Notes: generated by a model from the letters alone, not told the origin. A DNA stretch of 64,000 nucleotides from Hirsutella rhossiliensis (GCF_020360975.1 NW_025408671.1:4340001-4404000); one strand, 5' to 3'. Counted from the stretch's first letter, positions 12,870 to 23,774 are shown. Translations and numbers: made by a program.

Positions 12870-13214
12870 ACTATACTATAAGAGTAAGTTAAGATATATA
12901 TAATATTAATAGCCTTTATATTATAAAAAAGTAAGAAAGTAATAGCTTAGTATTTTAATAAGCGTTTCTATCTTACTATTATATTAGCGCGAACTATTTA
13001 TAGCTTAATACTAAGAATTATACTATTATATAGCCGCTTAATATATAATAATATTAGCGCTGCTTATTAAAAAGTAACTCCGATTAAAAAGGTATAGAGA
13101 TAATTATAGATAAACTAGTTTAGTTACCTTATTTAATATATTACGGTAGATATTTATTAACCTAAGGTCCCTTCCTACCTTACCTCCTTCCCTCCCCTAT
13201 CCTAATTGCTTAAA
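12870..13214. other. RIP-affected AT-rich junction, no gene
   Basis: Very A/T-rich, without CA/TG. No coding frame or known repeat was seen. Unmutated CA dinucleotides reappear from about 13220, marking the left border of the normal-composition island. Confidence 0.5.
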
Positions 13215-13384
13215 AGACCCTACGGCATAACGTTATTATATCAACGAAAAACCCTATTATCGTAGGCAAGCCTAGAGCGGCTAAGGTAACAAGAGGGGAC
13301 TTAACCGGAAGGAACAGCACGGTCCGGAAGGATAAGCGATCACTCTGGCCCAGCGCCCGCAAATCCGTAAGTTCCATATAGACG

Positions 13385-13836
13385 CTTTATAACTAAGTAA
13401 TGTCTTCTGCTAACGAGGTTCCCTTGGCAAAAGAAGAAGCAAACGAAAAAGGTTCCTCCTCTTGGCCTAGTCCGTAACTTCCCGTGCCGGCCTTGCGTCA
13501 CCCGGGCCACTAAGGCGCCTGGGCATGAATGCGCTTCTTAGGACAGTATGTCGGTGGTTGCCTGATGCAGTAGATATCTTCGTCGCTAATGTATACGGAA
13601 CGGATTATGGTTCTGCATGCTGGGACTGCGCAAAAAGCGGTCACACGTGCAGGTCGGTATCTCAGAGTATCGATAATGACTTCTTCTACGAGCGGGCAGA
13701 ATGTCTCCGGCGTCTCGAATACGGAAAGTTTCTATTGTCAGCTGAGTTCCGCCAAGAGCTAACGTGGCGGCCCGTACACCTTGTTTCAGCCCTGAAATAT
13801 CTCATCAAATATCAGCTGAATTCCGCCGAGGGCTAA
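13385..13836 (+). pseudogene. Decayed Cys-motif protein frame
   Basis: Not a named gene. One plus frame reads FPCRPCVTRATK..HEC near 13460-13530 and then stops. A second frame, open from 13525 to 13836, contains YGSACWDCAKSGHTCRSV. Joined across one frameshift, the pieces give a PCxxC...C then CxxCAKxGxxC arrangement, like a small zinc-binding domain. The second motif aligns with a CYQCARAGRAYKAA segment in the antisense frame of the Gyp3 elements of this window, where Tyr could be a RIP-changed Cys. Base composition is normal. I infer a frameshifted relic of that family; it could also be an unrelated Cys-rich frame. Confidence 0.4.
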
Positions 13837-13884
13837 CCCGAGGCCCGTACACCTTGTTTCAGCACTGACATCTCTCATCAACAT
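13738..13884 (+). repeat. Two tandem copies of a ~74-bp unit
   Basis: The block beginning tcagctgagttccgcc and containing cccgtacaccttgtttcagc occurs at 13738-13811 and again, with a few substitutions, from 13812. It lies inside and at the end of the decayed Cys-motif frame. Confidence 0.8.
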
Positions 13885-15664
13885 AGATCCTCCGGCGAAA
13901 CTTGCCTTAGCAGGGCGGGATGTGGTGGGATAGACCCGATATTCCTGGAAATCTCCGAGTGTGCTGGAGTCTGGTTTCATCAGTAGGTAACGCATCTTGT
14001 CTACGGGACGAGGCTCCCACTCGGCAGCTAACTTGTGTCATCCCACCGAATTTACAATCATATTGAAATCGAGCACACTCTGGACGGCTGTCCAACTATC
14101 TCGCATAAACATAGGATCCAAATAAACTTCCCAGGCTATATAACACATACGAATCATGTAGAGTGCTACTTCCAAGTATCAGGTCGGCCGAGTCATCCGT
14201 CAAGTGCCAACGAGGTGAAGAGCCTGGTTTCATAAGCAGGCTTATTGCTACTGAATCCTGCTGCAAGGGAACAGTACGAGTAAAGTTCCGCCGAGGAAGG
14301 GGCGAGGCGGTTTCGGGCCATGGGATCCAAATTATGACCGCGGCAGCTCAAAAGATGAAGCCGGTGCCACTACCATATACGTGTCCTTGTCTTGATGGGT
14401 CAGCCAAGTGTGGTGTAGCTCATGGCAAGGTTGACGGTAGGCAAGAAGCAGGCATTAAATTACCTACTCCCTTCCCGTCATCCGCACCCCAAATAAAGAG
14501 ACAATTACGCTGTAGTCCCGCATATTAAGCCGTAGTCAAGCGGAAGTGGGAGCTATCATCTATTTCTGGATCGTTGCCTGTGGCCGACGCATGTCGAGCC
14601 AAAACAACGAGCATGGGGCATGATTAATGCGATGGTATGACGAGCTTGGCTCCCTTTCCCCCTGGAGTCGTGCGAGAATTTTTTTCCGTTGGTCCGAGGG
14701 ACTATTCCTGGACTATCGCCTACCTCGGTAAAGTGACATTCTCGTCGTGCCAAATTGTCGGCCTTGGACGGCTTCACCAATAATAGCGTGGCTAGGTCGT
14801 CTTTGAAACAATTTCGCCTAATCCTTAGCTATCAAACCGTTGGGGAGAATCTGATCTAAGGAATAAGAATAGTTGTAGCAAGGGTCTGCAAGGGCTGAAG
14901 ATCAGCGCTATTAGTGCGGCGCCTGACTGAATGCGATACGTCGGCCCTTTGATCGGCGCTTTGCTCAACCAAGACAGCCATAGAGCTGCCGTCCACTATA
15001 CCGTGGCAACATAAATCGGTTCGATGTAGAGATTTACACAGAGTCTGTTACACGTTCTTATAACACTGCGATATCAAATCTCCTAGCCTTTCCGACCCCA
15101 AGTCAGGTGTCCTGATGGACGGACACTCTTCTGTGGTGTCGCTCCAGGCTTGCTTGCTTGGCGCCATCGATGCCCGCTCGGGCACGAATGCAACGAGTCC
15201 CTTGCGATATGCAACGATTGGTCGCTCACCGCCATATCCAAGTATCTCTCCCCGGTGACATGACGAGGCAAGGGGCTCGAGAAATCGCACTATGGGCCCT
15301 CCCTCGACGGTCGAGCCGATGAGCTCGGCTTGCAGTTTGTCGTCGTCGTATGCGTCCTTGGGCGCCTTTTGTATAATTTTTCTATGATGTCCTTAAATAA
15401 ATTTCGTCCATTGGTCAAGTGCGCGGCTTGAGTGTCACTCACTCTTTGCTTATCGAAGGGCCTCTCTCGGTCGAACACGCTGACCGCGGGCTCCCAGTGC
15501 TCTTCTTCATATAAGCGTAGGAAAGATTAGGTATCACGGCAATGACAAGAACCGGCGTTCCAAGGTCGAGTCCCCACGGCCTAAAACAACGAATTTTAGT
15601 ACAGATGAGACTCGCGGTTTACTGTGGCAACTTACGGGTGCTCGTAATCCCATAGCGAAAATAG
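13885..15664. other. Normal-composition sequence without a convincing gene
   Basis: About 1.8 kb with roughly balanced bases and ordinary CA/TG content. Short frames of 60-120 codons occur on both strands (for example 14163-14528 plus), but they show no recognisable domain, signal peptide or splice pattern. The sequence ggttcgatg near 15020 resembles a pol III B box but no tRNA fold surrounds it. Confidence 0.5.
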
Positions 15665-16502
15665 TTATGCAAGGACGATGCCCAGTATAGCAACTAGAGA
15701 CCCAACTTGGATAGTGGTCCAGGTAGACCAATAGATCGATATCAGGTTCTCACCCTCCCAGAACTGAAGCGCCAGAAGCATCAACGCCTCGACGACGACT
15801 ACGACAGACGATGCCAGAATGCATGCAGCGCAGAGGAGAAGACATCTTCTCATTAGACGCGTTCGTTTCTCACTAGGGTTTGAAAAATGCTTGAGGGCGC
15901 GCTGTCCCCTTGGCCGCGATTCGCATCAGTCTTATAGGCCATAGCTGTAGTCAAGAGAGCACATACCTAATGTAAATCGACGAACCGAGGAATAGAATAA
16001 CTAGATTAGCTCCACACATGGCCCAGTAGATGACGTATATAATGACAAACTGCTGTCGCTCGAGGCTCGATGCAAACGGCGCGTACCGGCGACATAATGC
16101 CTGGTCGGGTTCGTACTGGCCTACCATGGCGTATGGACAGGCGATGGGATGGGCACGGGTGGGAACCTTGGTCCTTTTCGGCCCCGAGCTGTTTACCGTT
16201 TGCAGTCTCTGGTCGCGGCTCGAGTCGATATACTGTCGTCGGTCAAGATGCCTCGTTGGCATGGAGGTAATCGGAAACGCACCGAAAATGGAGCGGTACA
16301 GACGAGTGATCAAACTACCCGGGTGTTTCCTTTGGATGCCCCTACCCCTTGGGTCTAGATGACCATGCATGTCATGGCCAAGTAACTCTGTAGTGCCTCC
16401 AAACATGTATGTATATGCATCAACCCAGCCTCTCCTCTTTCGCTTCGGTCCACGCTCGGAAGAGCCACAACAATCAAGCACAATGCGTAGCGGTGTGACC
16501 AT
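15665..16502 (-). CDS. Predicted multi-pass membrane protein, two exons, unknown function
   Basis: Exon 1 is 16502-15967 and exon 2 is 15872-15665, together 247 aa. The 94-bp intron has a GTATGT donor, an ACTGAT branch-like site and a CCCTAG acceptor; the join (phase 2 to 1) keeps the frame. The first ~140 residues are hydrophilic, basic and Arg-rich. Three hydrophobic segments follow: FVIIYVIYWAMCGANLVILF, then after a basic loop (EKRTRLMRR) CLLLCAACILASSVVVVVEA, then a C-terminal one ending GSLVAILGIVLA. The basic loop between helices supports the splice choice. An in-frame stop lies just upstream of the chosen ATG. I do not recognise the family; a role in a membrane is inferred from hydrophobicity only. 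Confidence 0.6.
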
Positions 16503-18578
16503 GTATTAGGCACTTGGGCCCTCGCGCTAACTGGTTCTGTTAACAAAATGGCATCAACTGCACCACCTACGCCTCGTACAGGTATCCTGTCCGTGTTCTT
16601 ACAGCTCCTGAAATCCACCGGGAAAAAGCGAGTCCACTACAGCCAGCTATTTGCTTATGCACTAGTAATTAGTTTCACGACGCGATTAATTTGCCTTTGT
16701 GAGTTGTTCCGAGCGAGACTTGGATATTACGTGTGGCCTCGATAGAGTTTGCAGCACCGAGCACTTTGGAATGATGCCCCAGTACCGTATGGCCCGAATC
16801 TGGGGCAGAGCGTGACCGCCGTGTCCGTCGGATTAGACAATATATATGCCTTGGCGTTCTCTCAGAATGACTTCGACCCAGCCAACCTGTCATATGGCCC
16901 CCTTATTATCGGTGCTGTGGTGAGGGTCAAGCTTTCTCGCAACTCTCCATATTAGGACTTGACCGTTTCATTTCGAGAATTCGCCTGTTGTCGTCAACAG
17001 CCATTCTAGCCATGCCTTTTTCTCATCTTGCTCTACCTATTGCTGCGCTGTCTTTCTCGCAACGCGCTGCTGCTCGACTGGGAGAAAAGACAAGTCAAGT
17101 GCCGAATGAGGCTGCGAAACCCCCCAACCAGGTCAAGTCGGTCAACACAGCTAAGCCCCAAAACAGCCCAAGGCTGAACCATTGCAACAGGTTGTGCGAC
17201 AGCTTGGGCATCGTGAAGCAGTCGGCTCGAGATCCAAAACAAGGCGAATAGAGATAGGTGATGGAACTACTTTTTGAAAACGGTTCGTGTTGGCATCAAC
17301 CATAGGCTTTGGCATTGGCTAGGGACTGAGAAGCGTTGTTCAGAGAGACAATGGACTTTGGTGATGGGACAATATTCATGTCGAACTTCCACTGGGAGAA
17401 AGTGTCCCATTCAAAGTTCATTGTTTGCATCGTGACCTTGATCGCTCTGGGGCCACCGGTAATTCTATCTCATGGTGCCAGAGGCCGATCCCTTACCAAG
17501 GTTCTGGTCTCGCCCTGTGTTCCTTCGTCCCGATTAATTGCTCATTGAATTATAGCACATTCGCCTCACTTTGCTCTTGTCTGACTTTAGGTTGATGGCA
17601 GCCTTAACAAGGTTTATACCAAGCCTGGACCGCTGCAGCAGATGGAACACCGGGCAAGCCCACACTGATTTTACCGTGTCACAGGAATGAAGCGCCCTTT
17701 ATAACCGGGCACCAGGGACACGCCCGAGAGGGCAGACCATTCGTAGAGTCAGAGCTCGGCAAAACGTCCACACTTTGGACGTAAGGCTTTGATGGGCTTG
17801 ACTGAAACCAGAGAGTGTAGAGCCGCGTTACGACCGCAGATTTGTCACGACTCAAAGAGAGTGGCAAGGCTGTAGGCACGTTATGGTAAACATGAAAGAG
17901 TCTCCCAAGCGCCGAGAGAGATGCAGAGAACACACTCGAGGACGGTCCCATGGCCGCTGCCCATTAGAAATTCATTTATTTCGTCTTTCTTACAAGACCA
18001 GGGCCTGGTGTTTGTTTGGTAATAAGCTGCTCGTAAAGTTATGATGACTAGACTGAACGGGCGAAGGACAGCGAGGTTCATTACGAGCTAAGATTATGGC
18101 CATCGTTCCGAGATATCGAGCTACCCCAGCAGAAGAACAGTTATGCATCACTTACAGCTTCAACCAAGTGTCAAGAGAGCTTCCCCAGATTAGTCAAAGG
18201 CCCAATGGGCCTATCCAGTTGTAGATCATGTCTGATCGACGGTATTAGCGCGGCAAATGTCTCAGGCTGGTCTAGTTCCGTAGGCCTAATGACTTGTGCG
18301 TCAAACCATGATTTGTAAAATTCATTTACACTTCGGGACTCAGTACTTGAAGGAAGTAGTGGTATACCTTGGCACTCGCTGGCCGTGTCAGTTGATCATT
18401 CTAGTCTGATTGCACTTCTTCGCAATGTAGTGGCCGTGAAGATGGGCTAAGCCGATTGTTTCAAGGATGTCACTACAAGATTGACTTCCCTCAGTAACTC
18501 AACTAATAAAAGTCCCAGCCAGCGGGATACTCCGACGCATAAATGGTAAATGGGCTTGCACCGTCATCGGCATCCCCG
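16503..18578. other. Normal-composition region, only weak reading frames
   Basis: No gene that I can defend. A plus frame at 17012-17251 (79 codons, start MPFSHLALPIAALSF) has a signal-peptide-like N-terminus followed by a Lys/Pro/Asn-rich tail with two Cys, and could encode a tiny secreted protein. A plus frame from 17348 with a hydrophobic stretch (FIVCIVTLIALGPPVIL) is followed by a good 3' splice-like site (ctgactttag, to 17590). Neither has other support. Frames at 16548-16955 and 17679-18081 look like chance openings. Confidence 0.35.
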
Positions 18579-19220
18579 TCAGAGATCCCCCGGGTCATCA
18601 TCATCCCGGTCGAGATGCTCTGTGTCCTCTGTATCAACTTCCCCATGACAAAACTCCGCCGCGTCATCATTTCCATCGGGGAGCCTCTGAACCACAAACT
18701 GCACCCATTCAATAACTTGGCCAGTCTCGTGGTCTAACAACCGCAAAGACGGGCTGTGCTGCGTCTCGTTTGTTTGCAAAAAACTTGAGACTGCCAGTTT
18801 CTTGTTAAAGACGATGTTGTCGTCATTCTGCGGTTTGATTGTAGAGAGCGTCGTGTCCACATCAGGAGCCTGGTCCATGGCTATATTTGAAGAGTCAGAA
18901 TCGATCGAATCTGGTCCTTAAAGACAAGACAATCGGTGAGGATGAGCAGAACCCACAATCGTCGTTGGAGGAGAGAAGACGCGGCTGCTGTCCCTGGTCT
19001 TGATTGACCTGTGGCAGATGGGCTTGGTCGTGGCAATTCGAAGAGGCCGTCTCATCAACCCTAATGCAGGTCAGCCGTCTGTCTTTGGGTTGAAGCCTTT
19101 CTCTTACAGAGTCGATGGAGATTTGACACGATGGACGTTCTCTTGTTTGTCGGAATTCTGAGCGGCATCGGTGACAGCAGCCAGGCTCGCCACAACGAAT
19201 GTCATAGTATTGAGGAACAT
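18579..19220 (-). CDS. Predicted small secreted acidic protein, three exons
   Basis: Exons 19220-19108, 19060-18957 and 18880-18579 give 172 aa. Intron 1 (47 bp) has GTAAGA, a GCTGAC branch and ATTAG. Intron 2 (76 bp) has GTGGGT, a CTGAC branch and ATATAG. The phases fit. The N-terminus MFLNTMTFVVASLAAV..A is a clear signal peptide followed by a polar mature chain. The body contains LLDHETGQVIEWVQFVV and the tail is strongly acidic (DTEDTEHLDRDDDDPGDL). No family was recognised. Just before the stop is a run of five G. A shift there would extend the protein by about 25 residues to a stop at 18503, so the C-terminus may have been frameshifted. An effector-like role is only a guess from size and secretion. 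Confidence 0.55.
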
Positions 19221-20254
19221 AATTGAAATATTGGGGCAAGATTAAAAGTCAAACAGAGGGAAAGTGACACAATCTTTCAGGGCAGGCAAGAGACGTGAGA
19301 AGAGGGCTTATCACCGGAAAGACAAGAGTGTGGGAAGGGGCAGAGCTGAGTTGAGTGCGCAGAGGTTCAAGGGGAGAAAAATGAGCGTGGGAGGTGTGGG
19401 AGATTATACCAGTCCTGTCCGACGTCGACTCTGGGACATGCTGAAGTTTACAGGGCTGCCCATTCATTGCCTATGTCCACGAGACCTTGTAGTTTCGAGT
19501 CTGTCGCCATCCATGCCCGTAAAGGAAGAACACTTTATGGTGTGGTGGCTTCAGGCGTATCGAGTTGACCGGCCACTCACTTTTGTCATGCACCCTACCC
19601 TCTGCATCCAGTTTACCTTCCCCTTTGAACGGAGTGCAATAGACGAGGGTGGCTTCGATGCTGCAAAAGGATGCGCCCGAGAGTCAACTACGCCGTTTCA
19701 GCAAGACGGCCTCACAACCCCTTTGCCGAAAATCAGGGCGGACATTTTGAGTTGTATGGGCATCGTGTCTGTTCTGGATGCATCATCTATTGGTTTCAAA
19801 ATATGAAACATAGTCCTGGTCTGTATGTTTTAAAGGATTATATACGATGGCATGGTGATGGCCATCGGGAAGCCGGATATTGTATCAGGAGCAGTGAACG
19901 AGATGCATCGTGATTCGTGAGTCGACTAGATATCTGGAGCTCCGAAATATGGCTAGCTGGCGGTTTCAACGAAGCAACATCCTCCACAGATATTCACTAG
20001 TTACTCATACCCATATTTGCCCATTTTTATTTAGCCCATCAACTTCCCTTTGCCACCGAACTTCCCTTGCCCATCTTCTCGAAAATCAGAACGCTCACCC
20101 GGCGCAGAAAGTAGGCAGCTCGCAACTATCGCCTTGATGTTATCAAGGCTAATTAGCAATATAGCAGTCGTCTCGTTTTGTCTCCTCCCATTAAGCACCT
20201 GAGCAGCACATGATACTGCCTCTTCGCCGGCCAAAGGCATAAACCTTTGACGAC
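19221..20254. other. Upstream region and unassigned frames
   Basis: Contains a long plus frame (19264-19806, 180 codons) running divergently from the secreted-protein gene, with a basic N-terminus and no recognised domain. An overlapping frame at 19671-19913 also lacks features. It could include the divergent promoter of the 19220 gene. No RNA gene was seen. Confidence 0.3.
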
Positions 20255-20614
20255 ATGAGTGCCCAGCTGACCGACATGGAATATCTGCCCGTACAACTGT
20301 GTGCTATCGGAGCAGCCTACGGCTTCACTCTGCTGCTGGTTGCCACGCCTCTCGTTTCACTTTCAAACAAATGACGACAACACCTTTAGTGCTCGCAAAG
20401 ATAACAGTATGTCTGGCAAACCCATACATTTCTACGGGCTCGGTCGTGGTGCTACTTCAGTCGTGGTGCTACTTCAGTCGCTCGCGCAGAAAGTACCTTG
20501 AACCTACCACTCGACGAGCCGGCAGAGAAGAAGGTTCTTTCCCTAAGCACAAGCAGCATGCCTCGCTCGACCAGCCCTATTCCATCCTCGCCGTACCAGC
20601 CTGGCGCCTTTTGA
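20255..20614 (+). pseudogene. Broken C-terminal part of a membrane-type protein
   Basis: From ATG 20255 one frame reads through a hydrophobic helix (LCAIGAAYGFTLLLVATPLV) and stops near 20370. A second frame continues with NDDNTFSARKDNSM and HFYGLGRGATSV. A third finishes with a Ser/Pro-rich tail (STSSMPRSTSPIPSSPYQPG) and stops at 20614. A 17-bp tandem duplication (20444-20477) lies exactly where the last two frames part; removing one copy joins them. This looks like the end of a membrane protein gene disabled by a frameshift and a duplication. No family identified. Confidence 0.4.
20444..20477 (+). repeat. 17-bp perfect tandem duplication
   Basis: tcgtggtgctacttcag occurs twice back to back. 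Being 17 bp it shifts the frame of the decayed coding sequence around it. Confidence 0.9.
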
Positions 20615-21914
20615 CTCCAATCGCGGTACTTTTAGAAACCAAGCAAGACAGGGAGCCGGCCAAGAAGATGGCTCCCGCAAGTCCCGTGTTGGAAATGGTG
20701 AAGGGCTCTATTGATTTGTGGCGGCGTAAATTCGGGAGGAAAGGGGCGTGAACTTGAAGAAAGCAATCAACTTGGTCACGGATTCCGTCACCTGACAATG
20801 CTCGATCACGGACGAGACACGAGCATGCCGCGCAAAGTTCCATTCTGTGACTTCTTAGTTCGAAACCCTTCCCATAATTTGAAGAGAGCAGTCCCGGAAC
20901 ACGTAGTCCGTCTAGGGACTCCTTCTTGTCGGACCTCTTGTCAGGCAAGGCCAAGGCCATGTCGGGGGAGGGTCAGAATGTGTAGCCTAGGCATGAAACT
21001 CTGCTGAAGGATCCCGTACTGACTCCGTTCACGGGCTCGCCGAAGCTTGGGACTCGAAGAAGAGGGCGCAGCAAGTATGCATATTGGAGGGCGATTTGAT
21101 CGACCGCTTGATAGAGCAGGAAGTAAGTTTAGCAAGTCGAGAGCGAGATATTGCAAAGTCAAGGGCCGGGAGCCGAGACCAAAGCTGTAAGAAGCGCGTT
21201 TGAAGCCACTGCAAAGGGAAATGTTCGCGGCACCTCTGTTCGGCATGAATAGTCATCGACATCCCGAGTTGGGGCATTCTTACTTGGTCCGTACGAGGAT
21301 TGAATGAAAACAACGCGCCTGCACCCCTGCGGGCGAAGCAATATTCGAAACACGCTCCTTTCTCCCCAAGCAGCGCTGTTTACTGCCAATCTGCTTTGTA
21401 GGCTTGTGCCATGAGAGCTCAGCATGACCCAAGGGAGTTGATTCGTACCACCATATCACCATGCTCCCTCTTGTGCCTTGAGAGAGTTAGCAGCTCAGCT
21501 CCCTTGTCGCAGGGATCAATATTTACCGATGTTTCACTTGATGTTGGGAGTATCCGTAAGGCTGTCCCAACTACCTGCACCCCCACCAACTTGGCGTCAC
21601 GGGCGGCGCGGATATCTGCCGCATAGAATGGTTTATCCATTACGGATAGTTCTGACCGGACTTCACGCCGCTACCCACATGCGACGAGCGGCGTAGCAGT
21701 TGGACACTCAGCAATGAGGAGAATTCTGCATCCATATGTTCATATAGAAGTATTTAAGCATGCCCGCGTCCGTCTCCAGGTCGTCAACAAAACCCACATC
21801 GTGCTCTATCTTCAGCGTTTAAATTCTCTTCTTTTAGATCCAAGCGATCCTATAACTCGTCCATCTATTATGACCAATAGTGCAGGCACTTTTGATCAAC
21901 AATATCTTTCTAAA
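20615..21914. other. Normal-composition intergenic sequence
   Basis: Several 60-100-codon frames on both strands without domains or splice context. The last part (about 21720-21914) is the presumable promoter and 5' leader of the Egh16-like gene; no clear TATA element was singled out. Confidence 0.4.
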
Positions 21915-23326
21915 ATGCACTCTCTCTGCTCTTTCGTTATCGCGTTCTCTTTTTTTTCCTGGGCTTCGTGCCATTGCTTGATACAGTCAGCCAATGGGGA
22001 GAATGGCTCTCCAACTAGTTTTGGGTTTGGACGTATGATTCTCAACCGAATATTTAAAGAATAGGGTGCAGGGTGCTAAATAATTCTTAGTGAACCAGGA
22101 TATGGAGGAAATCCGGTCACTCGCCGCCTCTACGGATCGCGGAGACAACCAACTTATTAATAAGCGCCTAGTCAGCGAGCCTATCTTACAGCTAGATTCT
22201 CCTATAATGGCCAAGGAAGAAGCCGAAAATAAGGTTGCTAATAAATGTGGTCGCACAAGCCTAGAATTTATCGATATGGGGGCGAATCTGCTGGCCGCTT
22301 CGGACGCTGGAGATGTTACCGAAGTTAAAGCTGGGGGCAAGTGCGAGGTTAATCTTCTCCAAATCAATCAAGACGGTGGTGGCCCATTTAACGCTACTAT
22401 GGACCTTGATGGCGTGGGGGCATTTGACCAGGTAAGAAGCATCGGCATTATTAATCGAGCGTAGAACTAATATAACTAAAGGAAGTTAAAGTCACCCAAA
22501 ATGTAGACGGCGTTACTGGATTCTCGGATGAGGCGGTTAAAAATCATGTCATTAAGTTAAAGATGCCCGAAGACATGGATTGCCAAGCAGGTGAGGCTCT
22601 ACTCTACAAGAACAAGAGTTTCTCCTAACATCCTTAGGACCTAATCGCGACCAGTGTCTCTTGCGCCTCGGCAACGGTAATCCGGCTGGAGAGTTCGGAG
22701 GTTGCTTCACAGTACGGCAGGTCGATAAGGGCAACAGCGGCAGCAGCGGCAATAAGGGCAACAAGGGTAACAACGGCAATAAGGGCAACAAGGGTAACAA
22801 CGGCAACAAGGCCAACCAGGCCAACAAGGCCAACAAGGCCAACAAGGCCCAGGGCATCAAGAGTAACAACGACCAAACCAAGGGCGCCGGCGAGGCCCAG
22901 GGGGGCAAAGTTGCAAGGAATAAGAACAAACTTAAGACTCGAGCTGACGTGCCGGACACGGGGAAAATCGTTGCGGAGCAAGAGAGGAATAAGGTCGCAT
23001 TGCAAGAAACTTTACGGCAGCTGAGAGAGCAGAATGGGGTCGCCGGCAACGGCAACAAGGCCAACAAGGCCAACAAGGCCAACAAGGCCAACAAGGCCCA
23101 GGGCATCGAGAGTAACAACGACCAAGCCAAGGACGCCGGCGAGACCCAGGGCGACGAGGGTAACAACGACCAAGCCAAGGGCGGCAAGGGTCAGGGCGAC
23201 GAGGGTAACAACGACCAAGCCAAGGGCGGCAAGGGTCAGGGCGACGAGGGTAACAACGACCAAGCCAAGGGCGGCAAGGGTCAGGGCAAACGCGGAGGAG
23301 TTGGGCGGCAACGCATGCGTCGCTAA
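21915..23326 (+). CDS. Egh16/GAS1-MAS3-type secreted protein with long repetitive tail
   Basis: Exons 21915-22032, 22091-22431, 22482-22590 and 22638-23326 join to 418 aa. Introns of 58, 50 and 47 bp have donors GTATGA, GTAAGA and GTGAGG, CTAA-type branch sites, and TTAG/AAAG/TTAG ends; all phases fit. The signal peptide MHSLCSFVIAFSFF is followed by a mature start near HCLIQSANGENG. Family marks are CGRT, a QINQDGGGPFNATMDLDG block, MPEDMDCQAG and a GEFGGCFTV block. Known relatives in fungal pathogens are expressed in appressoria or during host invasion. After about residue 230 the chain becomes unusual: Asn-Lys-Gly/Ala triplet repeats, a short helical linker (QERNKVALQETLRQLREQ) and three 15-residue DEGNNDQAKGGKGQG units. 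The family is usually 200-300 aa, so the extra length is this tail. No stops interrupt it. Confidence 0.85.
22727..22857 (+). repeat. AAC-AAG-GGC type 9-bp codon repeats
   Basis: Repeated 9-bp units (aacaagggt, aacaaggcc, aacaacggc) encode Asn-Lys-Gly, Asn-Lys-Ala and Asn-Asn-Gly triplets in the tail of the Egh16-like protein. A second block of the same type lies at about 23050-23100. Such arrays are prone to length change. Confidence 0.85.
23150..23284 (+). repeat. 45-bp minisatellite, three copies
   Basis: Units start at 23150, 23195 and 23240 with ggcgacgagggtaacaacga. They are near identical and encode a 15-residue Gly/Asp/Lys repeat at the C-terminus of the Egh16-like protein. Because the unit is a multiple of three, copy number can change without breaking the frame. 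Confidence 0.9.
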
Positions 23327-23540
23327 CGCTAGGGGCGGCAACTAGCGCCAACTTTAGTTTAGCATGGGCCCCTGTATTAGAGCCCACACCGGCCGGTCCC
23401 GCGTTAGAGTTCGCCTTAGATCCTGCGTTTGCTCTTCTACTAGGCTACGATCTACAACGCTTAAAAAGAAAATCAAGGCAGACTAACTAGAGACTCACCC
23501 TACCTAATTTTATTGCGAGCTTTCGCTTATGCCGTGTTAC

Positions 23541-23614
23541 TGTCACGAAAAAAGCAGTGGCCGCCTGTCAGATACAAGCGACAGCGTCAATCAACGCATA
23601 TAGAGTACGCGACA
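23541..23614 (-). repeat. TRIM left LTR (3' LTR), unmutated
   Basis: 74 bp, starts tgtcacgaaaaaagcagtgg and ends gtacgcgaca. It keeps all CA and TG sites and so is the reference for scoring RIP in the right LTR. Confidence 0.85.
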
Positions 23615-23728
23615 CACCCCCTCAGGGATGCCGGGTCAATTCGTCCCGGGATACCTGGATATCCTAGACCACAGAGGGAAATTTTATATAGGCAGGCCCC
23701 ATGCTGATACCGCGCAATTGCTCCGGCG

Positions 23729-23774
23729 GGACTCGAACCTCGGGCCTTTCGGGTAGTGCGCGCCAGGCTAGCCA
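23729..23774 (-). promoter_or_regulatory. tRNA-like pol III promoter motifs inside the TRIM
   Basis: Minus strand has TGGCTAGCCTGG (A-box-like, 23774-23763) followed by GGTTCGAGTCC (perfect B-box consensus, 23739-23729) and a CCGGAGCA tail like a tRNA 3' end. The acceptor stem does not pair well, so this is not an intact tRNA gene. It may be a tRNA-derived, SINE-like segment captured in the element. Confidence 0.5.

Noticed and set aside
15015..15030. ggttcgatg as a tRNA B box
   Set aside because: Does not complete the consensus and no cloverleaf can be drawn around it.
16548..16955. Plus-strand frames upstream of the membrane-protein gene as a divergent gene
   Set aside because: The start would lie only 46 bp from the minus-strand start, two frames would need joining without a good intron, and no domain is seen.
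23034..23345. Plus-strand Arg/Pro/Thr-repeat frame
   Set aside because: Shifted reading of the same codon repeats; the spliced Egh16-like frame accounts for this DNA.
22552..23387. Long minus-strand frames (Leu/Pro/Ala repeats) opposite the Egh16-like gene
   Set aside because: They mirror the repetitive tail of the real gene; repeats with a unit divisible by three keep all frames open.
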